Shown here: piece after piece, positions 1 to 8,354 of the stretch
Position numbering within the stretch: position 1 is the first letter of the stretch
How the letters are laid out: every line of letters starts with the position of its first letter
NCBI GenBank assembly: GCA_021107945.1
Contig: JAIORV010000081.1
Coordinates: forward strand, 1-47,010
Origin: Vulcanimicrobiota bacterium
GTDB taxonomy: Bacteria > Vulcanimicrobiota > JAJTBE01
Direction of reading: 5' to 3'
DNA length: 47,010 nucleotides
The notes under the pieces: model-generated
The model's database searches: none
Told to the model about the DNA's origin: nothing
Seen by the model: only the letters and a program-made list of their open reading frames with translations
Position numbers and translations under genes: made by a program

Positions 1-220
1 TTATAAGGCAATTAAAGATAGTAATTCAATCGCTTTTTTGACAAATTGAGTGATTTAATTAAAAGATGTCAGGCGTGCGAAATCTAAGAAGTAAGCTCCG
101 TCTTGAGGAAGTCATCGGATTAAAGCAAATCATTCTTGATCCGCTCAGAATGACAGTTTGCATGCCCATCCAGGTAAGAAAACGTTGATATCTCCGTGTC
201 CTCTGCGGTGAAATAATAAC
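1..220. other. gene-free left edge with interspersed repeat copies
   Basis: I see no gene here. Bases 103-156 are a copy of an intergenic repeat whose inverted partner lies at about 45653-45706 (about 50 bases, roughly five mismatches by eye). Bases 198-216 carry a fragment of the 'cctctgcggtgaa' repeat that recurs through the window. The DNA lies just beyond the 3' end of the minus-strand sugar porter gene. Confidence 0.7.
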
Positions 221-1603
221 CTATTTCAAATCCCTCGGATGGCCGCCTTTTATCCAGTGTTCCTCGATTTTCTCAAGTGAATGTCCTTTGGTCTCGGGGA
301 CATAACAATAGCAGAAAATCAGCCCGCCAACTCCTACCAGCGCATATAGCCAGAATGTGCTGGGGGCTCCTATTTTCTGAATCAGGGAAAGGAAAGTGAG
401 CGCAATAATGAAGTTGAATCCCCAGTTGGCAACCGTTGCGACACTCATCGCAAGCCCCCTTACTTTCAGGGGATAGATCTCGGAGATTATAAGCCAACAT
501 ATGGGTCCGAGGCTCACTGCAAATGAGGCGATGTACAAAATCAGACTACCGACCGCTACCCATTTCAATCCCGCTCCCAATGCCGCTGTCTCCTTGAACG
601 CAAATCCAAGCACACCCAGACTGATAATCATTCCGGTCAGTCCGACATAAAGCAGGGGTTTTCTTCCCACTCTGTCGATTAAAGCGATCGATACAACCGT
701 CATTAATACATTCACAATACCCACGCCGATTGTTGCCGATATTGCCGCCATGGCGGATTTGAATCCCGCCATCTGGAAAATGGTAGGTGCATAATAAATG
801 ACGGTGTTTATGCCTGTACATTGCTGAATTAACATCATCACCACACCAATAATCAGGGCGGGACGAAGCCAGGCAACTCCCAACTCGGACCAGGACGCCC
901 CTTTCTCTTTTGCAAAACTTTTCTTTATTTCTTCAATGTCCCCCTCAACTTGCTCCGCCGGTACAACCTTTTCAAGCACAAGGCGGGCTTCATCTTCACG
1001 CTTTTTCCCCAAAAGCCATCGGGGACTTCTAGGGAGAAAGAGCATGCCAAAACCAAGTATTGCGGAGGGTATAACTCCCACAAGAAACATGTATCGCCAA
1101 CCGTGGGGAAATGAAGCGAATCCCCTGTCAACGAGGTATGAAAGAACAATTCCTATTGTGATGGCAAGTTGATTCAGGGAAACAAGAGCCCCTCTGATCT
1201 TTGGCGGGGATATTTCTGATATATACAAAGGCACGGTAAATGACGCCACGCCTATTGCAAGACCGATGATGACCCTTCCAGCTATCAACCAGTCAACGGA
1301 ATGAGCAAGAGATGTGGCGAAAGAACCTGCGGCAAATATTATCGCCGTATAGATGATTAAGTTTTTTCTGCCTAATTTATCTGCAAGTTTTCCACTGAAC
1401 GCCGCTCCCAGAATTGCCCCGATAAGAACAGCGCTCACAACCATCTCCTGGCTCATGGGCATTAATGACCAATCTTTTTTAATAAACAAAAGCGCGCCCG
1501 ATATCACACCCGTGTCATAACCAAATAAAAGCCCTCCGGTAGCGGCAATTGCAGCTATGAAATAAACAAATCTGTTGTTCTGTTTACTTTTCTCATCAGA
1601 CAT
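221..1603 (-). CDS. sugar porter family MFS transporter
   Basis: This 460-residue protein is a 12-helix major facilitator of the sugar porter family (relatives include XylE, GalP, AraE and GLUT proteins), probably a sugar:proton symporter of the inner membrane. Visible signatures are GGLLFGYDTGVISGA in helix 1, the loop motif GKLADKLGRK after helix 2, the R-x-x-x-G-x-x-x-G motif of helix 4 (AGRVIIGLAIGV), PLYISEISP, PRSPRWLL before the central loop, QQCTGINTVIYYAPTIF in helix 7, RVGRKPLL, and PETKGHSLEKIEEHW at the C-terminus. These cover the whole family pattern, so the gene looks intact. GAGG lies 9 nt before the ATG. The rhomboid-like gene ends 31 nt upstream on the same strand, so the two may be co-transcribed. 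The sugar cannot be told from sequence alone. Confidence 0.95.
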   Translation of the reverse strand: MSDEKSKQNNRFVYFIAAIAATGGLLFGYDTGVISGALLFIKKDWSLMPMSQEMVVSAVLIGAILGAAFSGKLADKLGRKNLIIYTAIIFAAGSFATSLAHSVDWLIAGRVIIGLAIGVASFTVPLYISEISPPKIRGALVSLNQLAITIGIVLSYLVDRGFASFPHGWRYMFLVGVIPSAILGFGMLFLPRSPRWLLGKKREDEARLVLEKVVPAEQVEGDIEEIKKSFAKEKGASWSELGVAWLRPALIIGVVMMLIQQCTGINTVIYYAPTIFQMAGFKSAMAAISATIGVGIVNVLMTVVSIALIDRVGRKPLLYVGLTGMIISLGVLGFAFKETAALGAGLKWVAVGSLILYIASFAVSLGPICWLIISEIYPLKVRGLAMSVATVANWGFNFIIALTFLSLIQKIGAPSTFWLYALVGVGGLIFCYCYVPETKGHSLEKIEEHWIKGGHPRDLK

Positions 1604-1634
1604 ATCAGTTTACCTCTTTCATAAATATTTATTA

Positions 1635-2390
1635 TTAATTCTCCGGATCATCTTCCACGGTTTCAATAATATCAAAATCAGGCCTGGTTCCATCCACATC
1701 CGCCTGATCCTTCTCCCTGTGCCAATAGACCTTCTTTACTCCGAGCATGACCAGTATCCCCGTAATAACAATACCTGTTATGAAGCCTGTAATATGAGTT
1801 GAATATATGTAATTTCCATATAATGCATTGCCGGCAACGAAGAAAAGGCCAATAAGGTTTATAGCGAACCAGAAGACAATTGCAACTATTGAAGGAAGCT
1901 CGAACGGCAAAGCCTCGAACTTTGGATTCCATCTTGTACCCAAATCTAAATATATGAATCCGATCTTATTCCGTGGGTACAATATTATATATGCGGCAAT
2001 CACCGCGCTTACGGCCTCGTATGATCCTATTACATGGTCGCTTGCTCCGGGAAAAGCTCTGGTATATATGAACCCCACAAGCGCGCCCGATAGTATATAG
2101 AAAAACAGGAAGCCTATGTGTCCGAATTCATCTTCGATATTATCTCCCATCATATAAAGGAAGAGCATGCTGAAAATCGCAATTACGGGGAATTTATGAA
2201 GAAACATGTATGTGAAATATGTATATGGCTGTGGATTGGAAGTGGATAGCCCAAATGATTGAATAGCATTATCAATCTGATTTGTAATAATCAGTGTCAG
2301 GAATATCATCACATTCAGGGTAATGAGAAGGTAAGTTACATATGGATGTCTCTTTGTCGGATTTTTATCACCCACGGGAAATAAGCACAT
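1635..2390 (-). CDS. rhomboid-family membrane protein, apparently protease-dead
   Basis: This 251-residue polytopic membrane protein has the family layout of a bacterial S54 rhomboid. It opens with the typical FPVGDKNPTKRHPYVTY, continues with MFLH and MLFLYMMGDNIEDEFG, and ends with a helix carrying HITGFITG. The catalytic GASG motif is replaced by G122-S123-Y124-E125, so the nucleophilic Ser is Tyr. The oxyanion Asn of the usual H-L-x-x-N segment is Ser74, and the second His of that segment is Ile70. Only the active-site His (His199) remains. Active rhomboids cleave transmembrane substrates; by inference this one binds but does not cleave. The reading frame is intact and ends in an acidic tail. 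It probably forms an operon with the sugar porter, 31 nt downstream. The start ATG has a weak GGCGGTG upstream. Confidence 0.88.
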   Translation of the reverse strand: MCLFPVGDKNPTKRHPYVTYLLITLNVMIFLTLIITNQIDNAIQSFGLSTSNPQPYTYFTYMFLHKFPVIAIFSMLFLYMMGDNIEDEFGHIGFLFFYILSGALVGFIYTRAFPGASDHVIGSYEAVSAVIAAYIILYPRNKIGFIYLDLGTRWNPKFEALPFELPSIVAIVFWFAINLIGLFFVAGNALYGNYIYSTHITGFITGIVITGILVMLGVKKVYWHREKDQADVDGTRPDFDIIETVEDDPEN

Positions 2391-2656
2391 ATAAACACCG
2401 CCATGTAAGATTTAGATTTTTCTTCACTTTTTATATTTATTCAGACTAATCATTGTGGGAAAGGCAGATAGCCTCGATTTCGTAGCTCCCGGAGGGAAAA
2501 ATGAATGTTTACTAATTATTCTTTGGTTTCACTGCCTACCTTCCGTCCATCTTCATAACCGCCGTATTCAGTCTCCTCGTTTGCAGGAGAACATCTCGTA
2601 ACGAAAATCGATAGATCCCCTATATATTACAGTGGGCGGTCTGAATGTCTCCAGAG
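2391..2656. other. gene-free spacer between hicA and the rhomboid-like gene
   Basis: I find no gene. The stretch holds degenerate hairpin-type repeat fragments (for example around 2460-2500 and 2570-2610), resembling pieces at 15150-15180. It would contain the promoter of the rhomboid/sugar-porter pair, but I see no confident -35/-10 match. Confidence 0.5.
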
Positions 2657-2875
2657 TTAGAGCCTTTCCCATATATCCCGCTCAATTCCTGCCTGTTTTA
2701 ATATTCTGGCGAGAAGTCCTTTTCCTATATTGCTCTGATGTGGATTTGGCACACGAATGGTAATATCCCCCTTATTCATAAACTGGTGCTTACCACCTGA
2801 ATATGGCCCCAAAAAACCCATTTTTCTTAAATGTCGAATGAAATCCTTTCGCTTTATGGGACCAAAGCGAGGCAC
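2657..2875 (-). CDS. hicA: HicA-family mRNA interferase toxin
   Basis: This 72-residue protein matches the HicA/YcfA double-stranded-RNA-binding fold: an N-terminal K-R-K-D-F helix, L-R-K-M-G-F, then G-G-K-H-Q-F-M containing the catalytic His and I-T-I-R-V-P-N-P before a C-terminal helix typical of the family (L-A-R-I-L-K-Q-A-G-I). HicA toxins cut mRNA and are held inactive by HicB. The gene starts with GTG, whose G is the last base of the upstream hicB stop codon (TAG overlapping GTG), so translation is probably coupled. Here the antitoxin gene comes first, which is the reverse of the E. coli hicAB order but common for this subfamily. Confidence 0.9.
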   Translation of the reverse strand: MPRFGPIKRKDFIRHLRKMGFLGPYSGGKHQFMNKGDITIRVPNPHQSNIGKGLLARILKQAGIERDIWERL

Positions 2876-3117
2876 TATGCTACCTCTCTTATGGACAGTT
2901 CAATTCCGTCAACAACAGGTAATGACAAATTTCTTGAAACCCGGAATAAGATCCACTCTTCCAGAACCTCTTCAAGTTCGTCCCGACATACTTCAAGGGT
3001 TTCCCCGTTGGCATAAACGCCCCGAAATCCTGGAATTTCTCCATAAAATGAGCCGTCTTCAGGTAGGATCTCATATTTGGCAAGATGCATGGTTTTTTGA
3101 ATGTATTTTAATAACAT
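2875..3117 (-). CDS. hicB: HicB-family antitoxin (short form)
   Basis: This 80-residue protein has the partial RNase-H-like fold of HicB antitoxins: A-K-Y-E-I-L-P-E-D-G-S-F-Y-G-E-I-P-G-F-R-G-V-Y-A-N-G-E-T-L-E, followed by an acidic helix (C-R-D-E-L-E-E-V-L-E-E-W). The last residues (L-P-V-V-D-G-I-E-L) are typical of the short subfamily, which lacks a recognisable C-terminal DNA-binding domain, so autoregulation may need another element. AAGGAG lies 6 nt before the ATG. The stop codon overlaps the hicA start by one base. The pair sits alone between the molybdenum hydroxylase and rhomboid-like genes. Confidence 0.88.
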   Translation of the reverse strand: MLLKYIQKTMHLAKYEILPEDGSFYGEIPGFRGVYANGETLEVCRDELEEVLEEWILFRVSRNLSLPVVDGIELSIREVA

Positions 3118-3236
3118 AGGTTTCTCCTTGTTTTGATATTGGTAAAACTGCTAACCTCATTTGAATCTCTGCGCATGCCCTGCCTGCCCTGAATTTATTT
3201 CAGGGAAGTTGTTTCAGTGTCCTCTGTGGTGAATAA

Positions 3237-5522
3237 TTACCCGCCTTTTTTCTCAATCCATTCCAGGATTCTCTCGGGGATCATCGGTGTTCGATCCGGA
3301 TGCGCTCCTGTTGCATGCGCCACCGCACAGGCTATAGCCGGAGCTACTCCCATGAGTGGCTGTTCGCCGAATCCCTTTGCTCCGTATGGTCCCTCCGGGA
3401 ATTCTTCCTCTACAATAATAGGAACCATCTCCGGGGCATCAATTATGGACGGAATGATATATGTTGAGAGTCCGGTGTTGACAATGCGTCCTTTCTCATC
3501 ATGCAGTATATCTTCCATAACGCCGTATCCCATCCCCTGAAGCGATCCTCCCTCGATCTGCCCTTCAACCAGTTGAGGATTGATTGCCTTGCCCACATCG
3601 TGAGCCGCTGTTATCCTGTCAACCGTGATTTCACCCGTTTTCAGATCAATCGTGATTTCCGCCACATTGCAGGCATAAGCATATACGAAATATGCCCATC
3701 CCTGGCCGTTTTCTTCGTTGTAGCTTACAAAAGGAGTGTCAAACCATCCCTGGGCGGTCATATGTACTTTTTCCATCGCACAGCGTTTTGCAAGATCCTT
3801 GAATAGAATAAAGATATCAGGAATTCTCCTCACGAAAACCTTGCCGTCTTCAAACTCAAGCTCGTCGGGCTTTGCCTCGAGGATCCTTGCCGCCATAACG
3901 GCCATCCTCTCTTTAATTTGCGTGCAGGCATCAATAATCGCATTCCCGGACATTGTTGTGGCTCTTGAAGCCACTGTGGGGCCGCTGTCCGGTATCCTGC
4001 TGGTATCAGTACTTTGACAATAGATCTCTTCAATTGGAATGCCCATTTCGTCCGATGCAATCTGGGACAAAACCGTTCTCATACCCTGTCCCATATCCGT
4101 CGTACCCACGGCAAATGACAGTGATCCGTCCCCGTAAATCTGGACGAATGCACCGGCTTTGGCCATATTTTTTCCTCCCGCTCCCAGACCCACTCCGTAA
4201 AATATTGATGAGACGCCTATTCCCTTTCTTATATCTCCTTCACCATGCTCAAACCCCCACATCGGCCTTTTCTCCGCCCATCCCGATTTTTCGAAGGCTT
4301 CATCCATTACTTTATGGAGTCCGAAGCTCTGGTTCAATTTCTGACCTGTTATCGTTTCTTCGCCTAAATTAAGTGCATTCTGTTTTCTTATTTCAAATGG
4401 ATCCTTGCCCACCTTTTCCGCCAGTATATCCATCTGTGCCTCCGAGGCGAATATAATCTGTGGGGAGCCGAAACCGCGAAATGCCCCGCATGGGACTTTA
4501 TTTGTGGCGACAGCGTAAGTTCTTACTCTCACATTTTCACATCTGTAAGGTCCGAGAGCATGAACCGTGCCTCGCCATAAAACGACAGGGCTCAGTGTGG
4601 CATAAGCTCCCGCATCCATGTAGAAATCAACGTCAATTCCCAGTATGTTACCTTCTTTATCAGCCGCTGTCCTGTACTTCATCCATGCGGGATGGCGTTT
4701 GCTTGTGCTGATAATATCCTCATTCCGGTGGAGCATGAGTTTGCAAGGTCTCCCTGTTTTATATGCGGCAACCGCGGCAACACTGGCAACCAGAGAAGGC
4801 ACATCTTCCTTTCCACCGAATGCGCCGCCCGTAACCGTCTGGACAATCCTGACCTTGCTCGCAGGCAAATTCAACACTTTCGAAACCATATCATGAACAT
4901 AAAACGGACATTGCATCGCTCCATAGACAATCATCGAACCGTCATGCCCGGGAACCGCCATCATACCCTGTGTTTCTATGTAGGCATGCTCCTGATAACC
5001 TGTATAGTATTCATTTTCAATAATTATATCGGCCTCTTCAAAAGCTTTTTTAAAGTCACCTTTAACAATACGGTATCTCTTGAAAATGTTGTCCCCGGAG
5101 TAGATTAACGGAGCCCCTGGAGCAATGCCTTCCTGGATTGTTAAAACAGGCTTTTCCTCTTCGTATGTAATACTAACGGCATCTCTCCCCATGTCGGCAG
5201 ATTCCGGTGTTTCACCAAGCACAACCGCCACAATTTGCCCGGCAAACTTTACCTCGCCGTCTGCAAACAGGGGGTAATCATCATATATTATATGTGTCAT
5301 ATTATTACCCGGAACATCATCGACGGTTATAACATCAACCACGCCATCGATTCTTAATGCCTCCGAGGTGTCTATCGACTCAATCTTACCACGGGCAACC
5401 CTGGAAAATACCACCTTGCAGTGAAGTTGTCCCGAAAAATGAAGATCATCCACATATTTAGATTTCCCGGTTACTTTTTCAATTGCATCAACTTTAATTT
5501 CATTTACTCCGACTGACGGCAT
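3237..5522 (-). CDS. molybdenum hydroxylase (xanthine dehydrogenase family), molybdopterin-binding subunit
   Basis: This 761-residue protein is the large, molybdenum-cofactor-binding subunit of the xanthine oxidase family. An N-terminal a/b-hammerhead domain (V-D-A-I-E-K-V-T-G-K-S-K-Y-V-D-D-L) is followed by cofactor segments G-G-A-F-G-G-K-E-D, G-A-F-R-G-F-G-S-P-Q and G-T-T-D-M-G-Q-G-M-R-T, and by G-F-G-E-Q-P near the C-terminus, whose Glu720 corresponds to the catalytic base. Such enzymes hydroxylate purines, nicotinate, aldehydes or related substrates. The usual FAD and [2Fe-2S] partner genes are not beside it. I chose ATG at 5522 over the ATG at 5543 because AAGGAGG lies 7 nt before it. 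Upstream on the same strand, 456 nt away, is etfBA. The substrate cannot be assigned. Confidence 0.92.
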   Translation of the reverse strand: MPSVGVNEIKVDAIEKVTGKSKYVDDLHFSGQLHCKVVFSRVARGKIESIDTSEALRIDGVVDVITVDDVPGNNMTHIIYDDYPLFADGEVKFAGQIVAVVLGETPESADMGRDAVSITYEEEKPVLTIQEGIAPGAPLIYSGDNIFKRYRIVKGDFKKAFEEADIIIENEYYTGYQEHAYIETQGMMAVPGHDGSMIVYGAMQCPFYVHDMVSKVLNLPASKVRIVQTVTGGAFGGKEDVPSLVASVAAVAAYKTGRPCKLMLHRNEDIISTSKRHPAWMKYRTAADKEGNILGIDVDFYMDAGAYATLSPVVLWRGTVHALGPYRCENVRVRTYAVATNKVPCGAFRGFGSPQIIFASEAQMDILAEKVGKDPFEIRKQNALNLGEETITGQKLNQSFGLHKVMDEAFEKSGWAEKRPMWGFEHGEGDIRKGIGVSSIFYGVGLGAGGKNMAKAGAFVQIYGDGSLSFAVGTTDMGQGMRTVLSQIASDEMGIPIEEIYCQSTDTSRIPDSGPTVASRATTMSGNAIIDACTQIKERMAVMAARILEAKPDELEFEDGKVFVRRIPDIFILFKDLAKRCAMEKVHMTAQGWFDTPFVSYNEENGQGWAYFVYAYACNVAEITIDLKTGEITVDRITAAHDVGKAINPQLVEGQIEGGSLQGMGYGVMEDILHDEKGRIVNTGLSTYIIPSIIDAPEMVPIIVEEEFPEGPYGAKGFGEQPLMGVAPAIACAVAHATGAHPDRTPMIPERILEWIEKKGG

Positions 5523-5978
5523 ACGGATTCCTCCTTTATACAAGCTGTTTCCGGTAGTTTTAGTGAAAATTGTTAATTATTTACTGATTAGTGAAATATT
5601 CAGTTTTAACCCCCAATTATCCTTCGAAAAAGTTTTTCGCCTTTAATAAATATTCAGGGTTTATGCAATTGTTATATGAGCGGATGAAGAATGATATATT
5701 TGATCCCGACGATTTCTTCAAGATGGAGTTTACTTGATGTTCGTGGAATCACACAGCGGAGAATCTCATAAATATTGGATAGTAGGAGATCCTTCGCTTT
5801 GTAATACATCGGAAGAATGGAACGCTCAATCCTGCCAAGGTTTAATTCATTAAGGTAGAGTGATCGTATTCCACTCAGGATGACATTTTGAAGGATGTTG
5901 GATGTATTGCCTCCAAAATAAATAATTCTCCATGCAAGTTTCCTCAATGGAGAATTATATATAAAAAAGTTCCTTTGC
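5523..5978. other. spacer with a copy of a roughly 95-bp interspersed repeat
   Basis: I see no gene. A 91-codon open frame on the minus strand (5672-5947) is built from repeat DNA and has no ribosome binding site or recognisable protein. Bases 5785-5880 closely resemble 45871-45966. A short perfect inverted repeat, CGAAAAAGTTTTTCG, lies at 5625-5639. The promoter of the molybdenum hydroxylase gene should be here but is not obvious. Confidence 0.6.
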
Positions 5979-7064
5979 TTAATTCTCTATATTTTTCTCT
6001 TTTTTAAGATACTCGATCATTTTCGGAAGTACCTCAAATACATCCTCTGTAAGGCCGTAATCTGCATATCTGAATATGGAGGCATTTGAATCCTTGTTTA
6101 TCGCTATTATCATTTTTGCCCCGGACATTCCCGCTATATGCTGTACCGCCCCGGATATTCCACAGGCAATATAGACCTCGGGTTTCACCGTCTGCCCGGT
6201 TTGCCCCACCTGATGCCCGTGATCAATCCAGCCGCTGTCAACCGCTCCTCTTGACGCTCCTACTTCACCACCGAGAAGATCCGCCAATTCCTTGATCAGC
6301 TTGAATCCCTTCTCAGACTGCTTATAAAGGCCTCTTCCTCCACTGACAATAATCCTTGCCTTTTTAAGATCAACGGTCTTTTTGGTCTGCCTTATTATCT
6401 CCTCAATTGATAAACACAAGTCGGGTCCGGTAATATTAGACTCAAATTTGATTATTTCTCCTTTTCTCGACTTGTCTTCCGGCGGAACTTCGAACACATT
6501 CCTGCGAACTGTTGCCATCTGGGGATAATGATCAGGACTCACAATTGTCGCCATTACATCGCCGCCGAATGCAGGTCTGATCTGGAAGAGGACTTTTTGA
6601 TATTTATTCTTACTTATTGGGTCATCAAAGTCATCAATGACAAGGTTCGTGCAGTCTGCGGTCAGGCCTGTCTGGATCCTTGCCGCTATCCTGGGCGCCA
6701 TGTCTCTTCCGGAAGTTGAAGCGGAAAAAAGCACTATCTCTGGTTTTATATCTTTTATCAAATCCGCAACCACTCTCACATAAGGCAGTGTGGTATATTC
6801 GGCAAGCTCCTTGTGCTGAGAAATATAAACAATATCTGCGCCATGAGATATAAGATCCGCAGTCATCTTGTTCAGCGATTCTTCATTCTCTCCAATCAGA
6901 ACTGTCATAAGTTTTTTGTTGATTTGATCCGCCAATTCCCTTCCCTTGCCCGTGAGCTGAAGAGAGGAAGGGGATACCTCGGCCCCGACATGCTCGACGA
7001 CAACAAGAACGCCGCTAAGTTCTCCCTTGGTATCATGTGATAATTTATTTTCATTATTTTTCAT
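5979..7064 (-). CDS. etfA: electron transfer flavoprotein alpha subunit
   Basis: This 361-residue protein is the FAD-binding alpha subunit of an electron transfer flavoprotein, a soluble carrier between flavin dehydrogenases and quinone, ferredoxin or NAD partners. The C-terminal FAD domain is clear: I-V-S-G-G-R-G-L near residue 245, G-A-S-R-G-A-V-D-S-G-W, Q-V-G-Q-T-G-Q-T-V-K-P, Y-I-A-C-G-I-S-G-A-V-Q-H and A-I-N-K-D. It carries an unusual N-terminal extension of about 15 polar residues before the first beta strand (V-L-V-V-V-E-H). I chose ATG 7064 over the in-frame GTG at 7073 because AAAGGTG is correctly spaced for it. The gene lies 46 nt downstream of etfB and forms an operon with it. No acyl-CoA dehydrogenase or quinone oxidoreductase partner is nearby. 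Confidence 0.95.
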   Translation of the reverse strand: MKNNENKLSHDTKGELSGVLVVVEHVGAEVSPSSLQLTGKGRELADQINKKLMTVLIGENEESLNKMTADLISHGADIVYISQHKELAEYTTLPYVRVVADLIKDIKPEIVLFSASTSGRDMAPRIAARIQTGLTADCTNLVIDDFDDPISKNKYQKVLFQIRPAFGGDVMATIVSPDHYPQMATVRRNVFEVPPEDKSRKGEIIKFESNITGPDLCLSIEEIIRQTKKTVDLKKARIIVSGGRGLYKQSEKGFKLIKELADLLGGEVGASRGAVDSGWIDHGHQVGQTGQTVKPEVYIACGISGAVQHIAGMSGAKMIIAINKDSNASIFRYADYGLTEDVFEVLPKMIEYLKKEKNIEN

Positions 7065-7110
7065 CTGTATCACCTTTGTTTTGATTGTTTATTATTTAAT
7101 ATGCAAATAT

Positions 7111-7926
7111 TCAGTCAGTTGAAAGTGAATTGATTTTCGAGTGCTCCATGAGGCTTTCAATTTTTTCCTCAACATTGCCGTCTTCCATCACCCGGCAGGG
7201 TTCCTTGCCGGAATTGGGTCTTTCAATCTTCTTCACTCGTGTAGGCGATCCTGACATTCCGAATTTATCATGTTGATTCTCATCAGGCTCGATATCCTTC
7301 ACGCCCCATACAGGGATTTTTGCTTTCTTTGCCTTGAATTTTCCGGTAATCTTCGGAAGCCTGGGTTTCTTTGCCGTGTTGGTAATCGTTATAAGCATGG
7401 GACACTCGGTTATGGGAAGATTGCTTTTAACTATTTCATGTCCACCCTCTATAACCCTTTTGAAAGTGGCTGTCATATCCTCATTAAAATTTATCTCCTC
7501 CACAAATGTAACCTGCGGTATGTTCAGTCTTTCCGCTATTTGTGGTCCCACCTGTGCAGTGTCGCCGTCAATAGCCTGCATTCCGCAAAATATAAAACTA
7601 AAGTCGCCAATTTTTTCTATCGCCTTACTCAGGGTAAACGCCGTTGCCAGAGTATCGGACGCCGCCATTTTTCTGTCGCTTAAAAGAACACCCTCATCCG
7701 CCCCCAGTGTTATCGCCTCTCTCAGCACTTCATCAGCTTTGGGAGGACCCATTGACAGGACTGTGATTTTTCCGCCATATTTATCTTTTATAGACAAAGC
7801 CGCCTCCAGGGCGAATGCGTCAAAGGGATTCATTATAGGAAGTGATTTCGTCCGATCAACGGTTCCCTGCTCTGTCATGCCGACCTTTTTGCTGGGATCG
7901 GGAACCTGTTTTACTAAAACTATCAT
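7111..7926 (-). CDS. etfB: electron transfer flavoprotein beta subunit
   Basis: This 271-residue protein is the beta (AMP- or second-FAD-binding) subunit. Hallmarks are the start I-V-L-V-K-Q-V-P-D-P, I-M-N-P-F-D-A-F-A-L-E-A-A-L, the V-L-S-M-G-P strand-loop, E-A-I-T-L-G-A-D, and A-I-D-G-D-T-A-Q-V-G-P-Q-I-A-E-R-L. The last segment is well conserved in anaerobe-type ETFs, including electron-bifurcating ones, but sequence alone does not prove bifurcation. I preferred ATG 7926 to the in-frame TTG at 7932 because it puts the family motif at the usual distance from the start; a GGTGGAAG lies upstream. The C-terminal 40 residues are polar and variable. It is the first gene of the etfBA operon. Confidence 0.95.
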   Translation of the reverse strand: MIVLVKQVPDPSKKVGMTEQGTVDRTKSLPIMNPFDAFALEAALSIKDKYGGKITVLSMGPPKADEVLREAITLGADEGVLLSDRKMAASDTLATAFTLSKAIEKIGDFSFIFCGMQAIDGDTAQVGPQIAERLNIPQVTFVEEINFNEDMTATFKRVIEGGHEIVKSNLPITECPMLITITNTAKKPRLPKITGKFKAKKAKIPVWGVKDIEPDENQHDKFGMSGSPTRVKKIERPNSGKEPCRVMEDGNVEEKIESLMEHSKINSLSTD

Positions 7927-8193
7927 GTTCAATTTCTTCCACCTGCCTTATTTGATAGTGATATTATTCACTGTGAATATATTTTTCTATAAAATCATAA
8001 AAAAATATCTAATATTCTTCGAGGAGGGTTCTTTCCTTCAACATAGGTTTGAGAATTTCCTTTAAAACCAAACGTAGTCGTTCCATTCTCGCAAAAAAAA
8101 TCTAACGCAAAAAAAAGTCAGCAAATCGAAAGAAATGCAGTGACCTGTATTTGATTCATAATTTCCTGCCTTTTTGCAAATCATACCTTGGGA

Positions 8194-8299
8194 AGCCACT
8201 AAAGTGGCTGAGGACTTGAGAGAGTCTGTGGTGATGGTATTTCTCCTGCCCCCCGGGATGAATCCGGGGGATAATCTCATGGGAGGTTTAAAAACCTCC
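8194..8299. repeat. cluster of three short palindromes (REP-like element)
   Basis: Three hairpins follow one another: AGCCACTAAAGTGGCT (8194-8209), a 7-bp CCCCCGG/CCGGGGG stem with a GATGAAT loop (8250-8270), and GGAGGTTTAAAAACCTCC (8282-8299), followed by GCTACC. Related hairpins with different stem sequences occur near 35461-35520, 39213-39294 and 46138-46205. The stems vary while staying paired, which is typical of mobile palindromic intergenic elements. Confidence 0.7.
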
Positions 8300-8354
8300 G
8301 CTACCAATAAATCAGAGGTTAGAAATGGGAAACGTGAAACTGGATCCGGACTAA

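Noticed and set aside
5672-5947. 91-codon minus-strand open frame
   Set aside because: It is composed of an interspersed repeat also present at 45871-45966, has no ribosome binding site and no protein-like pattern.
7334-8065. 243-codon plus-strand open frame antisense to etfB
   Set aside because: It mirrors the strongly conserved etfB frame and its translation matches no family I recognise.
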